Below, one piece after another: positions 15,635 through 24,848 of a stretch of DNA of 28,368 bases. The DNA is taken from contig DEIK01000099.1 of assembly GCA_002352425.1 (NCBI GenBank), forward strand, positions 1 through 28,368, in the 5' to 3' direction. Positions within the stretch are counted from its first letter, which is position 1. Every line of letters begins with the position of its first letter. The position numbers were made by a program, and so were the translations under genes. Under the pieces are notes generated by a model, which worked only from the letters and a program-made list of their open reading frames with translations, had not been told where the DNA came from and did not search any database. The stretch is from Rhodobacteraceae bacterium UBA2776 (GTDB lineage: Bacteria; Pseudomonadota; Alphaproteobacteria; Rhodobacterales; Rhodobacteraceae).

Positions 15635-17836
15635 ATGCCTGACCTTCTGATCGAACTGTTTAGCGAAGAAATTCCTGCTCGTATGCAAACCCGTGCGGCG
15701 GCTGATCTGAAACGTCTGGTGACGGACGGTTTGGTCGAGGCTGGCCTGACCTATGCTTCTGCGGGTGCGTTTTCCACACCACGCCGCCTGACCCTGTCGG
15801 TGGATGGTGTGTTGGCGCATTCGCCCACCACTCGCGAAGAGCGTAAAGGCCCGCGCGTCGATGCCCCCGAAAAAGCCATCGAAGGCTTCTTGCGCGGCGC
15901 AGGTGTGTCCCGTGACGACCTCGAAGTCCGAGACGAAAAAAAGGGGCAGGTTTATTTTGCCTGCATCGAAAAGCCGGGCCGCCCGGCTGCTGATATCATC
16001 GCGCAGGTGCTGGAAAAAACCATCCGCAACTTCCCTTGGCCGAAATCCATGCGCTGGGGCAGTGATTCTTTGCGCTGGGTCCGCCCGCTGCACTCAATTA
16101 TCTGTATTCTAAATGACGAGGCTGGCACCTCCATCGTGCCACTCGACATTGATGGGATCGCGGCAGGGGACCGCACCGAAGGTCACCGTTTCATGGGGCA
16201 GGACGCCTTTGCCGTCACCTCATTTGAGGACTACGCCACCAAGTTGAAAACAGCCCATGTGATCCTTAGCGCCACAGATCGTGCCGATCACATCTGGGCC
16301 GACGCCACCAATCAAGCCTTTGCGCAAGGTCTTGAAGTGGTTGAGGACGCCGCCCTGCTGGCCGAAGTCTCTGGACTGGTGGAATGGCCTGTCGTACTGA
16401 TGGGCGAAATCGCCGAAGATTTCATGGGTCTGCCAATCGAAGTGTTGCAAACCTCGATGCGCGAGCACCAGAAATTCTTTAGTGTGAAAAATCCCAAAAC
16501 CGGTCGGATTGAAAAATTTATCACCGTGGCCAACCGCGAAACCACGGATGGCGGCAAAACCATTCTCGCCGGCAATCAAAAGGTGCTGTTTGCGCGCCTG
16601 TCAGACGCCAAATTCTTTTGGGAGAATGACCTGCGCGTGCCATTGACGGATATGGCTGCGAAACTCGACAACGTCACCTTTCATAACAAGTTGGGCACCC
16701 AAGCGGACCGTATCAGACGCATTGCCGATCTGGCCCGCGAATTGGCCAAACCCGTCGGCGCGAAGCCCAAATTGGCCGTTCAGGCCGCCCAAATCGCCAA
16801 GGCTGATCTGTCCAGCGAAATGGTCTATGAATTTCCTGAATTGCAAGGGTTGATGGGGCGCTACTACGCCCAAGCTGCCGAACTGCCACAAGGTGTTGCC
16901 AACGCTTGCGAGCAACATTACTCGCCGCTCGGCCCTTCGGACGATGTCCCAAGTGAGCCAACCTCCGTCGCCGTTGCGCTGGCCGACAAAATCGACACGC
17001 TGACAGGCTTTTGGTCAATTGATGAAAAGCCGACGGGCTCCAAAGATCCCTTCGCGTTGCGCCGTGCAGCCCTTGGGGTGATCCGGCTGGTGCTGGACAA
17101 TAACGTGCGCTTGCGCCTTGACCGTTATGTGGATTCACAACTGCTGCGCCACAATCTTCAAGCTGGCGGCGACGCGATGTTGCAGGACATGCTGGATGAA
17201 ATCGGCGACCACGGCGTATTCGGGGCCGCAATCCGCGAGGTTTTGGAACGCTTTGATGGCGAGGCCCCAAAGGCCGTGCGCGAACTGGAAACCGGATTGC
17301 CCGACATGTCGTCCAACCTGTTGGCGTTTTTCCATGACCGGCTAAAGGTCTACCTAAAAGACCGTGGCATCACCCATGACGTGATCGACGCCTGCCTCGC
17401 GATGCCCGGCAACGACGACCTGACCTTACTGGTCAAACGCGCCGAAGCGCTGCAAGCCTTCATGGCCACCGACGACGGGGAAAACCTGCTGCAAGGCGTC
17501 AAACGCGCCTCCAACATCCTAACGGCTGAAGAAAAGAAAGACGGGGTCGAGTATTCCTACGGGGCGGACGCCAAATTCGCCGAAACCGACGAGGAACGCG
17601 ACTTGTTCAAAGCATTGGCGGCCGCCGAGGCCAAAATCGCCCCTGCCGTCGATGCCGAAGACTTCGCAACCGCAATGTCTGCCATGGCCACACTGCGGGC
17701 GCCGATCGACGCATTTTTTGATAAGGTTCAGGTCAACACCGACAACACCACCGTGCGCCGCAACCGCTTAAACCTGCTCTCGCAAATCCGCACAACATGC
17801 AGCTCGGTCGCAGATATCTCCAAACTCGAGGGTTAG
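15635..17836 (+). CDS. glyS: Glycyl-tRNA synthetase beta subunit
   Basis: GlyS is the tRNA-binding subunit paired with GlyQ. The 733-residue product begins with the family's signature DLLIELFSEEIPARMQ, continues with FSTPRRLTL and FPWPKSMRWG (residues about 128-137), and contains LQTSMREHQKFFSV and ELPQGVANACEQHYSPLGP, then the HD-like region with SVAVALADKIDTLTGFW and KDPFALRRAALGVIRL. The C-terminal helical part (about 600-733) corresponds to the anticodon-binding DALR-type domain. It is somewhat longer than the E. coli protein (about 690 residues). There is no clear ribosome site before ATG 15635, consistent with coupling to the gene ending 5 nt upstream. A terminator follows 41 nt after the stop. 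Confidence 0.97.
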   Translation: MPDLLIELFSEEIPARMQTRAAADLKRLVTDGLVEAGLTYASAGAFSTPRRLTLSVDGVLAHSPTTREERKGPRVDAPEKAIEGFLRGAGVSRDDLEVRDEKKGQVYFACIEKPGRPAADIIAQVLEKTIRNFPWPKSMRWGSDSLRWVRPLHSIICILNDEAGTSIVPLDIDGIAAGDRTEGHRFMGQDAFAVTSFEDYATKLKTAHVILSATDRADHIWADATNQAFAQGLEVVEDAALLAEVSGLVEWPVVLMGEIAEDFMGLPIEVLQTSMREHQKFFSVKNPKTGRIEKFITVANRETTDGGKTILAGNQKVLFARLSDAKFFWENDLRVPLTDMAAKLDNVTFHNKLGTQADRIRRIADLARELAKPVGAKPKLAVQAAQIAKADLSSEMVYEFPELQGLMGRYYAQAAELPQGVANACEQHYSPLGPSDDVPSEPTSVAVALADKIDTLTGFWSIDEKPTGSKDPFALRRAALGVIRLVLDNNVRLRLDRYVDSQLLRHNLQAGGDAMLQDMLDEIGDHGVFGAAIREVLERFDGEAPKAVRELETGLPDMSSNLLAFFHDRLKVYLKDRGITHDVIDACLAMPGNDDLTLLVKRAEALQAFMATDDGENLLQGVKRASNILTAEEKKDGVEYSYGADAKFAETDEERDLFKALAAAEAKIAPAVDAEDFATAMSAMATLRAPIDAFFDKVQVNTDNTTVRRNRLNLLSQIRTTCSSVADISKLEG

Positions 17837-17877
17837 CCTTCCCATCATTGTTCCCTGGGCTGCACCCGTTTTAGCTG

Positions 17878-17905
17878 GAAACGATCCCCCTGATCGTTTC
17901 TTTTT
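17878..17905 (+). terminator. Intrinsic terminator of the glyQ-glyS operon
   Basis: GAAACGATC (17878-17886) and GATCGTTTC (17892-17900) form a perfect nine-pair stem with a five-base loop, followed by TTTTT (17901-17905). Confidence 0.93.
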
Positions 17906-18016
17906 CAGCACAACCCTGCGCCGCGGCCATAGAATCTTTTTACTCCCCAGCCCGCAGCCGCTAAGGTGCTGTTGAACAGTGGAAAACTTCTGCTGTGCAA
18001 AAAATAGGCCAGCACA

Positions 18017-20542
18017 ATGGGTTTTACCGAAATCACTCAAACGGCCCCGATCGGGGTAAAAACCCACGGCGGCAGAGCAAAATGCCTGCAACGCCTGATC
18101 CGGCTGGAAATGCCGGTGCCCAAAACCCTCGCCCTGTCGTTTGAAGCCGTGCATGGCATCGCGGCCGGAGAATCGGCCAGAACCGAAGCCATGATGCAAG
18201 CCTTTGGCGACGCGGCCCTGGTTTCTGTGCGCCCGAGCTCGGAAGACCCCGACTGGGGTGGCCCCGGCGCGATCCTGAACATCGGCATGAACGCGAAACG
18301 CCACAAGGCTCTGTCAAATGAGCTGGGCGAGGCCGCTGCCAATGCGCTTTATTTACGGTTTATACGCTCCTTTGCGGTGCATGTGGCACGGTTGGACCCT
18401 GATATGTTCAACCTGCCCGAGAGCCCAACAAATGAGGCGCTGCAAGATATGTTGCGCGCCTATAGTGATGAAACCGACGCGGAATTTCCGCAGGACCCCG
18501 CCGTTCAACTGGGGGCCGTGCTGCGCTCGATGGCGCGGGCCTGGCTTGGCACCACAGCGCGCTTGCTGCGGCAAGCCAAGGGCGCGCCTGCGGATGCAGG
18601 TCTAGGGTTGATTGTGCAAGAAATGGCTTTGGGGGTTGGGGTCGGTGAATGTGGCTCTGGTGTGATCCAGTTCGTTGACGCCTTAACCGGATTGGCCAAA
18701 ACAAAAGGCCGCTATCTTAGTCAAAGCCAAGGGCGTGATGCGCTGTTGGGCGATCCGGCCGCAGTCTACCTCACCCATGATGACCGTGGTCCCGCGCTTG
18801 AGGATATCTGTCCGGACTGCATTGCAACCCTGATCGGGTTTGGCAATGTGATCCGTGAACGTCTGCGCGAGGAAATGCAGATTGAGTTCACCATCACCAA
18901 TAATTGCCTTAGCATTCTGGACGCCGTGCGCATCCCACGCCGCCCCCGTGCGGCTGTGCGCATTGCCGTCGCCTTGGCCGAAGACGGGATCATAACCCAG
19001 CAAGAGGCCTTGATGCGCATTGAGCCACGGGCGTTGAGTGAGCTGATGCACCCGCAAATTGATCCAGACGGCAAGCGCGACATGTTCCAGCAAGGCATCG
19101 CTGCCAGCCCGGGGGCCGCCAGCGGACGCATTGTCTTTACCGCCAACGAGGCCCAGGCCAGTGCAGCCCGTGGCGAGGCTTGTATTTTGGTACGCCGCGA
19201 AACCACGCCCGAGGATGTGCGCGGCATGCATGCCGCAGCAGCTGTTTTGACTGTAAAAGGTGGCATGACCAGCCATGCGGCCGTGATCGCGCGTGGCATT
19301 GGTTTGCCCTGCGTGGTTGGTGCAATGGGGATGACGCTCGACACCCGCGAAAAGACCCTGACCGGCGAGGATGGCCGCCAGTTTACCGCCGGCGACACGA
19401 TCACCATTGATGGCACTTCAGGCCAAGCCTTGGTGGGCGCACCTGCAATGCTTGAGCCCGCCTTGGACGGGGCATTTGCCACCTTGATGAAATGGGCCGC
19501 CGAGGCATGCGACATTGGCATTCGCGCCAATGCCGACACGCCTGCCGATGCCCGGATAGCCCGCGAGTTCGAGGCCCAGGGTATCGGCCTTTGCCGCACA
19601 GAACACATGTTCTTTGAGCAAGACCGCCTAACGGTGATGCGCGAAATGATCTTTGCCGACACTTCACAGGATCGCGCCGAGGCCTTGGGGCAACTGCTGC
19701 CCATGCAACGCGAAGATTTCGTTGAATTGTTCGAGATCATGCAGGGCAAGCCCGTCTGCATCCGCCTGTTGGACCCGCCCCTGCACGAATTCCTGCCTGC
19801 AAACCGCGAAGGCCAACGCGCCTTGGCCGAGGCGCTGGACCTGCCGGTGTCCGATGTGACGCGGCGCGTCGATGCCCTGCGTGAATATAATCCAATGCTG
19901 GGAATGCGCGGTGTGCGTTTGGGCATCACTGTGCCCGAAATATATGCCATGCAAGCCCGCGCCATTTTCGAAGCAACAATCAAGGCCAGCACAAAAGACA
20001 CCCCAGTGGTGCCCGAAATCATGATCCCGTTGGTCAGCGCCACGCTTGAGGTCGAATTGGTCAAATCCCAAGTGGACGCCGTCGCGGCTGCGGTGCGCGT
20101 CGAGCATGGGCAGGACTTTGATTACAAGCTCGGCGTGATGGTCGAAACACCGCGCGCCGCACTGCGCTCTGGTGACATAGCCCAGACCGCCGCCTTCTTA
20201 AGTTTCGGCACCAATGACCTGACCCAAATGACCTATGGGTTGTCACGCGATGACGCGGGCCGCTTCATGTCGGACTACGTCCAGCAAGGCGTTTACCCCG
20301 AGGATCCATTCCACATGCTGGACACCGAAGGCGTGGGCGAATTGTTGACCATAGGTGCAGAGCGCGGGCGAAGCACCCGAAAAGACGTGGTTTTATCCAT
20401 TTGCGGTGAACACGGCGGCAACCCCGAATCAATCGCATTTTGTCGCAGCGCCGGATTCGACTATGTTTCTTGTTCGCCATTTCGTCTGCCAGTGGCGCGC
20501 TTGGCAGCTGCGCAATTAGCCATCGAAAACACAATTTCATAA
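18017..20542 (+). CDS. Pyruvate phosphate dikinase-like PEP-utilising protein with divergent ATP-binding half
   Basis: The 841-residue product has the PPDK order: N-terminal ATP-grasp-like half (1-345), central phosphohistidine domain with GGMTSH (His420), and C-terminal PEP/pyruvate TIM barrel with GLCRTEHMFF (524-533), RLLDPPLHEFLP, GVMVETPRAAL (Glu710), GTNDLTQ (731-737) and CGEHGGNP (Cys796). The phosphohistidine and PEP domains look intact. The N-terminal half is not canonical: the usual VSVRSGA reads VSVRPSS (70-75), the GMMDTVLN loop reads GGPGAILN, the acidic QDIEFTI reads MQIEFTI (288-293), and the LQTR that follows reads LDAVR. True PPDK interconverts pyruvate, ATP and Pi with PEP, AMP and PPi; here the nucleotide step may differ. 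The gene stands alone after the glyS terminator and has only a weak ribosome site. Confidence 0.85.
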   Translation: MGFTEITQTAPIGVKTHGGRAKCLQRLIRLEMPVPKTLALSFEAVHGIAAGESARTEAMMQAFGDAALVSVRPSSEDPDWGGPGAILNIGMNAKRHKALSNELGEAAANALYLRFIRSFAVHVARLDPDMFNLPESPTNEALQDMLRAYSDETDAEFPQDPAVQLGAVLRSMARAWLGTTARLLRQAKGAPADAGLGLIVQEMALGVGVGECGSGVIQFVDALTGLAKTKGRYLSQSQGRDALLGDPAAVYLTHDDRGPALEDICPDCIATLIGFGNVIRERLREEMQIEFTITNNCLSILDAVRIPRRPRAAVRIAVALAEDGIITQQEALMRIEPRALSELMHPQIDPDGKRDMFQQGIAASPGAASGRIVFTANEAQASAARGEACILVRRETTPEDVRGMHAAAAVLTVKGGMTSHAAVIARGIGLPCVVGAMGMTLDTREKTLTGEDGRQFTAGDTITIDGTSGQALVGAPAMLEPALDGAFATLMKWAAEACDIGIRANADTPADARIAREFEAQGIGLCRTEHMFFEQDRLTVMREMIFADTSQDRAEALGQLLPMQREDFVELFEIMQGKPVCIRLLDPPLHEFLPANREGQRALAEALDLPVSDVTRRVDALREYNPMLGMRGVRLGITVPEIYAMQARAIFEATIKASTKDTPVVPEIMIPLVSATLEVELVKSQVDAVAAAVRVEHGQDFDYKLGVMVETPRAALRSGDIAQTAAFLSFGTNDLTQMTYGLSRDDAGRFMSDYVQQGVYPEDPFHMLDTEGVGELLTIGAERGRSTRKDVVLSICGEHGGNPESIAFCRSAGFDYVSCSPFRLPVARLAAAQLAIENTIS

Positions 20543-20744
20543 ATTATTATTTATTAACAAAACGATACGATGAAAAATTGATTCAAATGATCGTTTCCAA
20601 ATCGGGAACAAACGCACCCGCACGCCCAACCTGTTGCCAAATTGTCACGTGGGCTGGACTCGGTGCTTTTACTGGGGTATGACCTGCCTTGGTCGCAGCC
20701 TGGGGGCTCGATCTCTGTGTAAACAGTAGAGATTTGGGGAAGTT

Positions 20745-21461
20745 ATGCATTCTAGTTTGGTTAAACTACAGACTTCGGTCTGGATGTTCGTGCTTGCTAT
20801 GGCAGGTTCCGTTGGTGTTGCTGTGGCTGATGTTACCGTCAGCACCTCGACTGACCCAACCGTGCAGCCTGACGAAATCGCGCTGAGCAGCGGATTGACT
20901 CGCCTGCTTAGCCACGAGCGTTACGCCCTAAGCCGCCTGAGTGTTGAGCGGATGCGGGTGATTTCATCTGCGCCGTCTGTCAGCTTGCGCCCTGCGGCAC
21001 GTGGCGAAAACCATGTTTCTATCCCGGCCATAAGCTACACCCGCAAATGGGTTGCCAACCAGCCCGCCGCAACGGGCGGGGCCGACTGGCGTTGTTTGTC
21101 AGAGGCATTGTATTTCGAAGCCCGCGGCGAAAGCGTCAAGGGGCAGTTTGCCGTTGCCGAAGTGATTTTGAATCGCGTCAAATCAAGCAAGTTCCCAGGG
21201 TCAGTCTGTGCGGTTGTTAACCAAGGCACTGGCAAATTGAACCGTTGTCAGTTTTCATACACATGTGATGGCAACCCTGAAAACATCCACGAACCATCCG
21301 CCTACCGCAATGTTGGCAAAATTGCCCGCGTTTTGCTGGATGGTGCGCCGCGCAACCTGACTGTGGGCGCGACCTATTATCACAACCACACGGTTCGGCC
21401 ACGTTGGAGCCGGGTTTTCACCCGCACAGCCAGCATCGACGGGCACCTCTTTTACCGCTAG
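20745..21461 (+). CDS. SleB/CwlJ-type cell wall hydrolase (Hydrolase_2)
   Basis: The 238-residue product is probably exported: hydrophobic segment at residues 11-28 ending near AVADVT. The C-terminal half (about 115-238) is a SleB-like peptidoglycan hydrolase domain with the signature WRCLSEALYFEARGESVKGQ, where Glu125 in YFEARGE is the expected catalytic acid, then EVILNRVKSSKFPGSVCAVVNQG, CQFSYTCDG and GATYYHNHTVRPRWS. In Bacillus spores SleB is a lytic transglycosylase; non-sporulating proteobacteria use relatives in vegetative wall remodelling. Residues 30-110 are low in recognisable features. GGGGAAG precedes the ATG at a usable distance. The 202 bases upstream (20543-20744) hold no gene that I can support and no clear promoter. 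Confidence 0.87.
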   Translation: MHSSLVKLQTSVWMFVLAMAGSVGVAVADVTVSTSTDPTVQPDEIALSSGLTRLLSHERYALSRLSVERMRVISSAPSVSLRPAARGENHVSIPAISYTRKWVANQPAATGGADWRCLSEALYFEARGESVKGQFAVAEVILNRVKSSKFPGSVCAVVNQGTGKLNRCQFSYTCDGNPENIHEPSAYRNVGKIARVLLDGAPRNLTVGATYYHNHTVRPRWSRVFTRTASIDGHLFYR

Positions 21462-21495
21462 CGCAATATGCATCTGTCCCGATGCCGAATTCGCC

Positions 21496-21515
21496 CCAAA
21501 TCAGGGCGGATTTGG
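21496..21515 (+). terminator. Hairpin after the cell wall hydrolase gene
   Basis: CCAAATC (21496-21502) and GATTTGG (21509-21515) form a perfect seven-pair stem with a six-base loop, 35 bases after the stop. No T-run follows, so its role as a terminator is uncertain. Confidence 0.4.
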
Positions 21516-21588
21516 ATGCCCGGTGTTTCCCATTGATTGTAAAACGCTATAGAAGGGCGACATATCTGTCCCCTTTAGTGGATTCCCT

Positions 21589-22488
21589 ATGACCGACGAC
21601 ATCAAGTTTGCCTTTGATCACCCCGACGCGCGCGCTTCCCAAACCAAAGGCAGCGATTTCTACGACCGCATTTCTTTGCGCGATCATATTACCGAAGTCG
21701 AAATCGGGGCCTTTCAGGTCGAACGTGGCACCACCCAACGCCTGTGCTTTGACATCGTCGTCGAGGTGCGCGCTGCCAGCGCCCCGCTGGACGATGATGT
21801 GGATCGTATCCTGTCCTATGACACCTTAGCCGAGGCCATCGCGTTCGAATTGGCGGCAGAGCGTTTGAACCTGCTTGAAACCTTGGCCGAACGCGTGGCC
21901 GAGCGGATATTGCAAGAACCCCAAGCCATGCGGGTCTTTGTGCGCATTCAAAAACTGGATCGCGGCCCCGGCGCACTGGGGGTCGAAATTGCGCGCTCTC
22001 GCAAGGGAGGTGTGGTTGAAACCACCGAGGATGCGCCCGTGCACCCCATGATCGTTTACCTTTCGAATGACGTGATCACAGCGCCCGAGTTGACCGTTTG
22101 GATCGACCGTTTTGAGCAACAGGACGCGCCGGTGATCCTTTGTGTCGGCTTGCCGGAAAATCTGCCCCCCCAAACCGGCCACGCCCCGACCCAGCGCCGT
22201 ATTGATTTGCTACAGATCGAGCAAAACGCATGGATGCTGGCCAGCAAAGACGCCCGTTGCGTTGTGGTCGACAGCCGAACCGAGTTGGATTGGGCCATGA
22301 AACAAGGCAAGCTCAGCGTCTGGGCCCCATCGCGCCTGGTTCTGGATGCCGTGGATGGTCCGGCTTGGGAGGCCGACGGCGTGGGCTTGGCCGAATGGTT
22401 GGGCGAATTGTTACAAGCTGCGCGTTTTGTCCGAATTGGCAGGGGGGAGGGCGCTTTTGCGGCGAACGCGCCGCAAAATTTCACATGA
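21589..22488 (+). CDS. folB: Dihydroneopterin aldolase with long C-terminal extension
   Basis: FolB cleaves 7,8-dihydroneopterin to 6-hydroxymethyl-dihydropterin and glycolaldehyde in folate synthesis. The 299-residue product has the DHNA fold in residues about 24-138: DRISLRDHITEVEIGAFQVERG (Glu45), ILSYDTLAEAI (Tyr77), and VRIQKLDRGPGALGVEIAR, where Lys122 is the expected catalytic lysine. Standard FolB is about 120 residues. Here about 160 further residues follow, beginning near VHPMIVYLSND, with a WIDRFEQQDAPVILCVGLPEN segment and an amphipathic C-terminus; I recognise no known folate enzyme (no HPPK motifs) in it. Its stop overlaps the folP start (ATGA). There is no strong ribosome site before ATG 21589. 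Confidence 0.85.
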   Translation: MTDDIKFAFDHPDARASQTKGSDFYDRISLRDHITEVEIGAFQVERGTTQRLCFDIVVEVRAASAPLDDDVDRILSYDTLAEAIAFELAAERLNLLETLAERVAERILQEPQAMRVFVRIQKLDRGPGALGVEIARSRKGGVVETTEDAPVHPMIVYLSNDVITAPELTVWIDRFEQQDAPVILCVGLPENLPPQTGHAPTQRRIDLLQIEQNAWMLASKDARCVVVDSRTELDWAMKQGKLSVWAPSRLVLDAVDGPAWEADGVGLAEWLGELLQAARFVRIGRGEGAFAANAPQNFT

Positions 22489-23495
22489 AGGACTACTTTC
22501 GCCCAATTCCGATGCGAACCCTGACCCGCACCGCGAATGCCCGCAACATCGCGGGTGGTTGGTGCTGGTTTGATACGGTCGAAAAAATCAACCATTCGGG
22601 GCGGGAACTGATCTCGGTTGATGACGTTCCGGCCGATATTCTGGAGCGCATCACAGCCCCGCGCCGCCACCTCGCGGGTCTGTCCTTTGAGACCCCCCGC
22701 TTGATGGGCATCCTGAATGTCACCCCGGACAGTTTCTCTGATGGCGGTGATTTTTCTAACCCAGAAGCGGCCCTGAAACGGGCTCGCGAATTGGTTGTAA
22801 ACGGGGCTGATATTCTGGATGTCGGCGGTGAATCTACCCGTCCTGGCGCTGATGCGGTGTCGGTTGATCTGGAAATTTCTCGCACCGCACCGCTTATTTC
22901 AACCATCTGCTCTGAAATGCAGACCCCGGTGTCGATCGACACCCGCAATGCCGCCACCGCACAGGCGGCCTTGGCGGCTGGCGCGCATTTGATCAATGAT
23001 GTGTCTGCCTTCAGCCATGACGCCGAGATGGTCAATTTGGCCGTCGCCTCTGGGCTGCCCGTTTGCCTGATGCATGCCCAAGGGCCGCCCAAAACCATGC
23101 AAGCCAACCCCAGCTATGATGATGTGTTGCTGGACGTTTATGACTATTTGGAGAGCCGTATCCAATGGGCCGAGGCCGCTGGAATTGAGCGCGCCAACAT
23201 CATGATCGACCCTGGCATTGGCTTTGGCAAAACCACCGACCATTGTCTGGGATTGCTGCGCGATATCAGCTTGTTCCACGCCTTGGGCTGTGTCATTTTG
23301 GTGGGCGCTTCACGAAAATCATTCATTGGTGACATATCCGGCACCCTATCGGCAAAGGACCGCACATTTGGCTCGGTTGCAGTGGCTGTTTTGGCCGTGG
23401 CGCAGGGTGTTCAGTTGGTGCGTGTGCATGATATGAAGGCGACAAAACAGGCAATCATCATCCAGATGGCCATTCAGACGGTAAAGCGAGACTAA
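22485..23495 (+). CDS. folP: Dihydropteroate synthase
   Basis: FolP condenses hydroxymethyl-dihydropterin diphosphate with p-aminobenzoate; it is the sulfonamide target. The 336-residue product contains the full barrel: MGILNVTPDSFSDGG (74-88), ADILDVGGESTRPGA, PVSIDTRNA, LINDVSAF, VCLMHAQGPPKTMQ, IMIDPGIGFGKT and ILVGASRKSFIG. A preceding stretch of about 70 residues (with GGWCWFDTVEKI) is absent in E. coli FolP but in my memory usual in Rhodobacterales. I start at ATG 22485, which overlaps the folB stop (ATGA); ATG 22512 is an alternative. The frame is open further upstream inside folB but that is not coding. glmM begins 3 nt downstream, the same folP-glmM order as in many proteobacteria. 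Confidence 0.95.
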   Translation: MKDYFRPIPMRTLTRTANARNIAGGWCWFDTVEKINHSGRELISVDDVPADILERITAPRRHLAGLSFETPRLMGILNVTPDSFSDGGDFSNPEAALKRARELVVNGADILDVGGESTRPGADAVSVDLEISRTAPLISTICSEMQTPVSIDTRNAATAQAALAAGAHLINDVSAFSHDAEMVNLAVASGLPVCLMHAQGPPKTMQANPSYDDVLLDVYDYLESRIQWAEAAGIERANIMIDPGIGFGKTTDHCLGLLRDISLFHALGCVILVGASRKSFIGDISGTLSAKDRTFGSVAVAVLAVAQGVQLVRVHDMKATKQAIIIQMAIQTVKRD

Positions 23496-23498
23496 TCT

Positions 23499-24848
23499 AT
23501 GGGTAAATTATTTGGCACTGACGGTGTGCGCGGACGCGCAAACACATACCCAATGACCGCCGACATGGCCCTGAAGCTCGGGGCTGCCGCCGGGCGCTAT
23601 TTCCGCACTGATGGGCTGAACCGCCACCGGGTTGTGATCGGCAAAGACACCCGCCTGTCAGGGTATATGCTGGAAAATGCGCTGACGGCTGGATTGACCA
23701 GCACGGGTATGAACGTCTTGCTTTTGGGGCCGGTGCCGACCCCTGCGGTTGGGTTTTTGACCCGCTCCATGCGGGCCGATCTGGGTATTATGATTTCAGC
23801 CAGCCACAACCCGCATTACGACAATGGCATCAAGTTTTTCGGCCCCGACGGGTTCAAGCTGTCGGACGAAGCCCAAGACGAGATTGAGCGTCTGCTACAG
23901 GGCGAAATCGAGCCAACCCAGCCGCAAAACATTGGCCGTGCCAAACGGATTGATGACGCCAGCGGACGTTACGTCGAATATGCCAAAACCACATTTTCGG
24001 GCAACGGTGGGCTGACAGGTTTAAAGGTGGTTGTGGATTGTGCCAACGGGGCGGCTTACCGTGCCGCACCCGAGGTGTTGTGGGAACTTGGCTGCGAAGT
24101 AATCCCTGTGGGCATTGATCCAAACGGGTATAACATCAATCAGGAGTGCGGTTCGACCCACCCGCAAACCGCCGCCGAAGCCGTGGTGCAACATGGCGCT
24201 GATGTGGGCATCTGTCTGGATGGGGACGCGGACCGCGTGATGATCATTGATGAGAATGGCAAAGTTGCCGATGGCGACCAGGTGATGGCGCTGATCGCGA
24301 CCAGATGGGCGCAAAAGGGGTTACTAAAGGGGGGCGCTTTGGTGGCAACGGTGATGTCAAATCTGGGGCTTGAGAAATATTTGAACGCCCAAGGGATCGA
24401 CCTGCTGCGCACCGATGTTGGCGACCGCTATGTGGTCGAGGCCATGCGCAAAGGTGACTATAATCTGGGCGGCGAACAGTCCGGCCATATCGTGCTAACG
24501 GATTACGCCACCACCGGGGATGGGCTGATTGCGGGCTTGCAGTTTTTGGCGGCGATGGTGGAGTCTGGCCAGCCTGCCAGTGCCTTGGCCAATAGTTTCG
24601 AAACCGTACCGCAGATGCTTAGCAATGTGCGCTATGAGGTCGGCAAAGAGCCGCTGTCAGATGCGCAGGTCAAAGCCGCAATCACCGAGGGTGAAGCGCG
24701 TTTAAAGGCAAATGGACGTTTGTTGATCCGGAAATCCGGCACCGAGCCATTGATCCGTGTGATGGGCGAATGCGAGGACGAAGCTTTGCTCAAAGATGTG
24801 ATCAACTCCATCACATCCACGATCGAAACCGTTTTGGCGGCGGGCTAG
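23499..24848 (+). CDS. glmM: Phosphoglucosamine mutase
   Basis: GlmM converts glucosamine-6-phosphate to glucosamine-1-phosphate for UDP-GlcNAc, and so for peptidoglycan and LPS. The 449-residue product is full length: MGKLFGTDGVRGRAN start, ISASHNPHYDNGIKFFGPDG with the phosphorylated Ser102, the metal loop DGDADRVMI, the sugar loop GGEQSGHI, and the phosphate-binding RKSGTEPLIRVM near the C-terminus. It lies 3 nt after folP with no separate ribosome site visible. Its stop TAG (24846-24848) shares the palindrome CTAG with the stop of the converging minus-strand gene. Confidence 0.97.
   Translation: MGKLFGTDGVRGRANTYPMTADMALKLGAAAGRYFRTDGLNRHRVVIGKDTRLSGYMLENALTAGLTSTGMNVLLLGPVPTPAVGFLTRSMRADLGIMISASHNPHYDNGIKFFGPDGFKLSDEAQDEIERLLQGEIEPTQPQNIGRAKRIDDASGRYVEYAKTTFSGNGGLTGLKVVVDCANGAAYRAAPEVLWELGCEVIPVGIDPNGYNINQECGSTHPQTAAEAVVQHGADVGICLDGDADRVMIIDENGKVADGDQVMALIATRWAQKGLLKGGALVATVMSNLGLEKYLNAQGIDLLRTDVGDRYVVEAMRKGDYNLGGEQSGHIVLTDYATTGDGLIAGLQFLAAMVESGQPASALANSFETVPQMLSNVRYEVGKEPLSDAQVKAAITEGEARLKANGRLLIRKSGTEPLIRVMGECEDEALLKDVINSITSTIETVLAAG

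Noticed and set aside
18766..20064. Open frame of 432 codons on the minus strand opposite the PPDK-like gene
   Set aside because: It is antisense to a gene with intact family motifs, has a serine/arginine-rich composition typical of a shadow frame, and shows no ribosome site or recognisable domain.
20593..20609. Hairpin GTTTCC/GGGAAC after the PPDK-like gene considered as its terminator
   Set aside because: Only six pairs with one wobble and no T-run downstream.
20588..20682. 31-codon frame in the gap before the cell wall hydrolase gene
   Set aside because: No ribosome site and no recognisable sequence; a chance frame is more likely.
21548..21553. TATAGA as -10 box of a folB promoter
   Set aside because: No matching -35 sequence at the right distance; the TTGATT nearby is only nine bases away.
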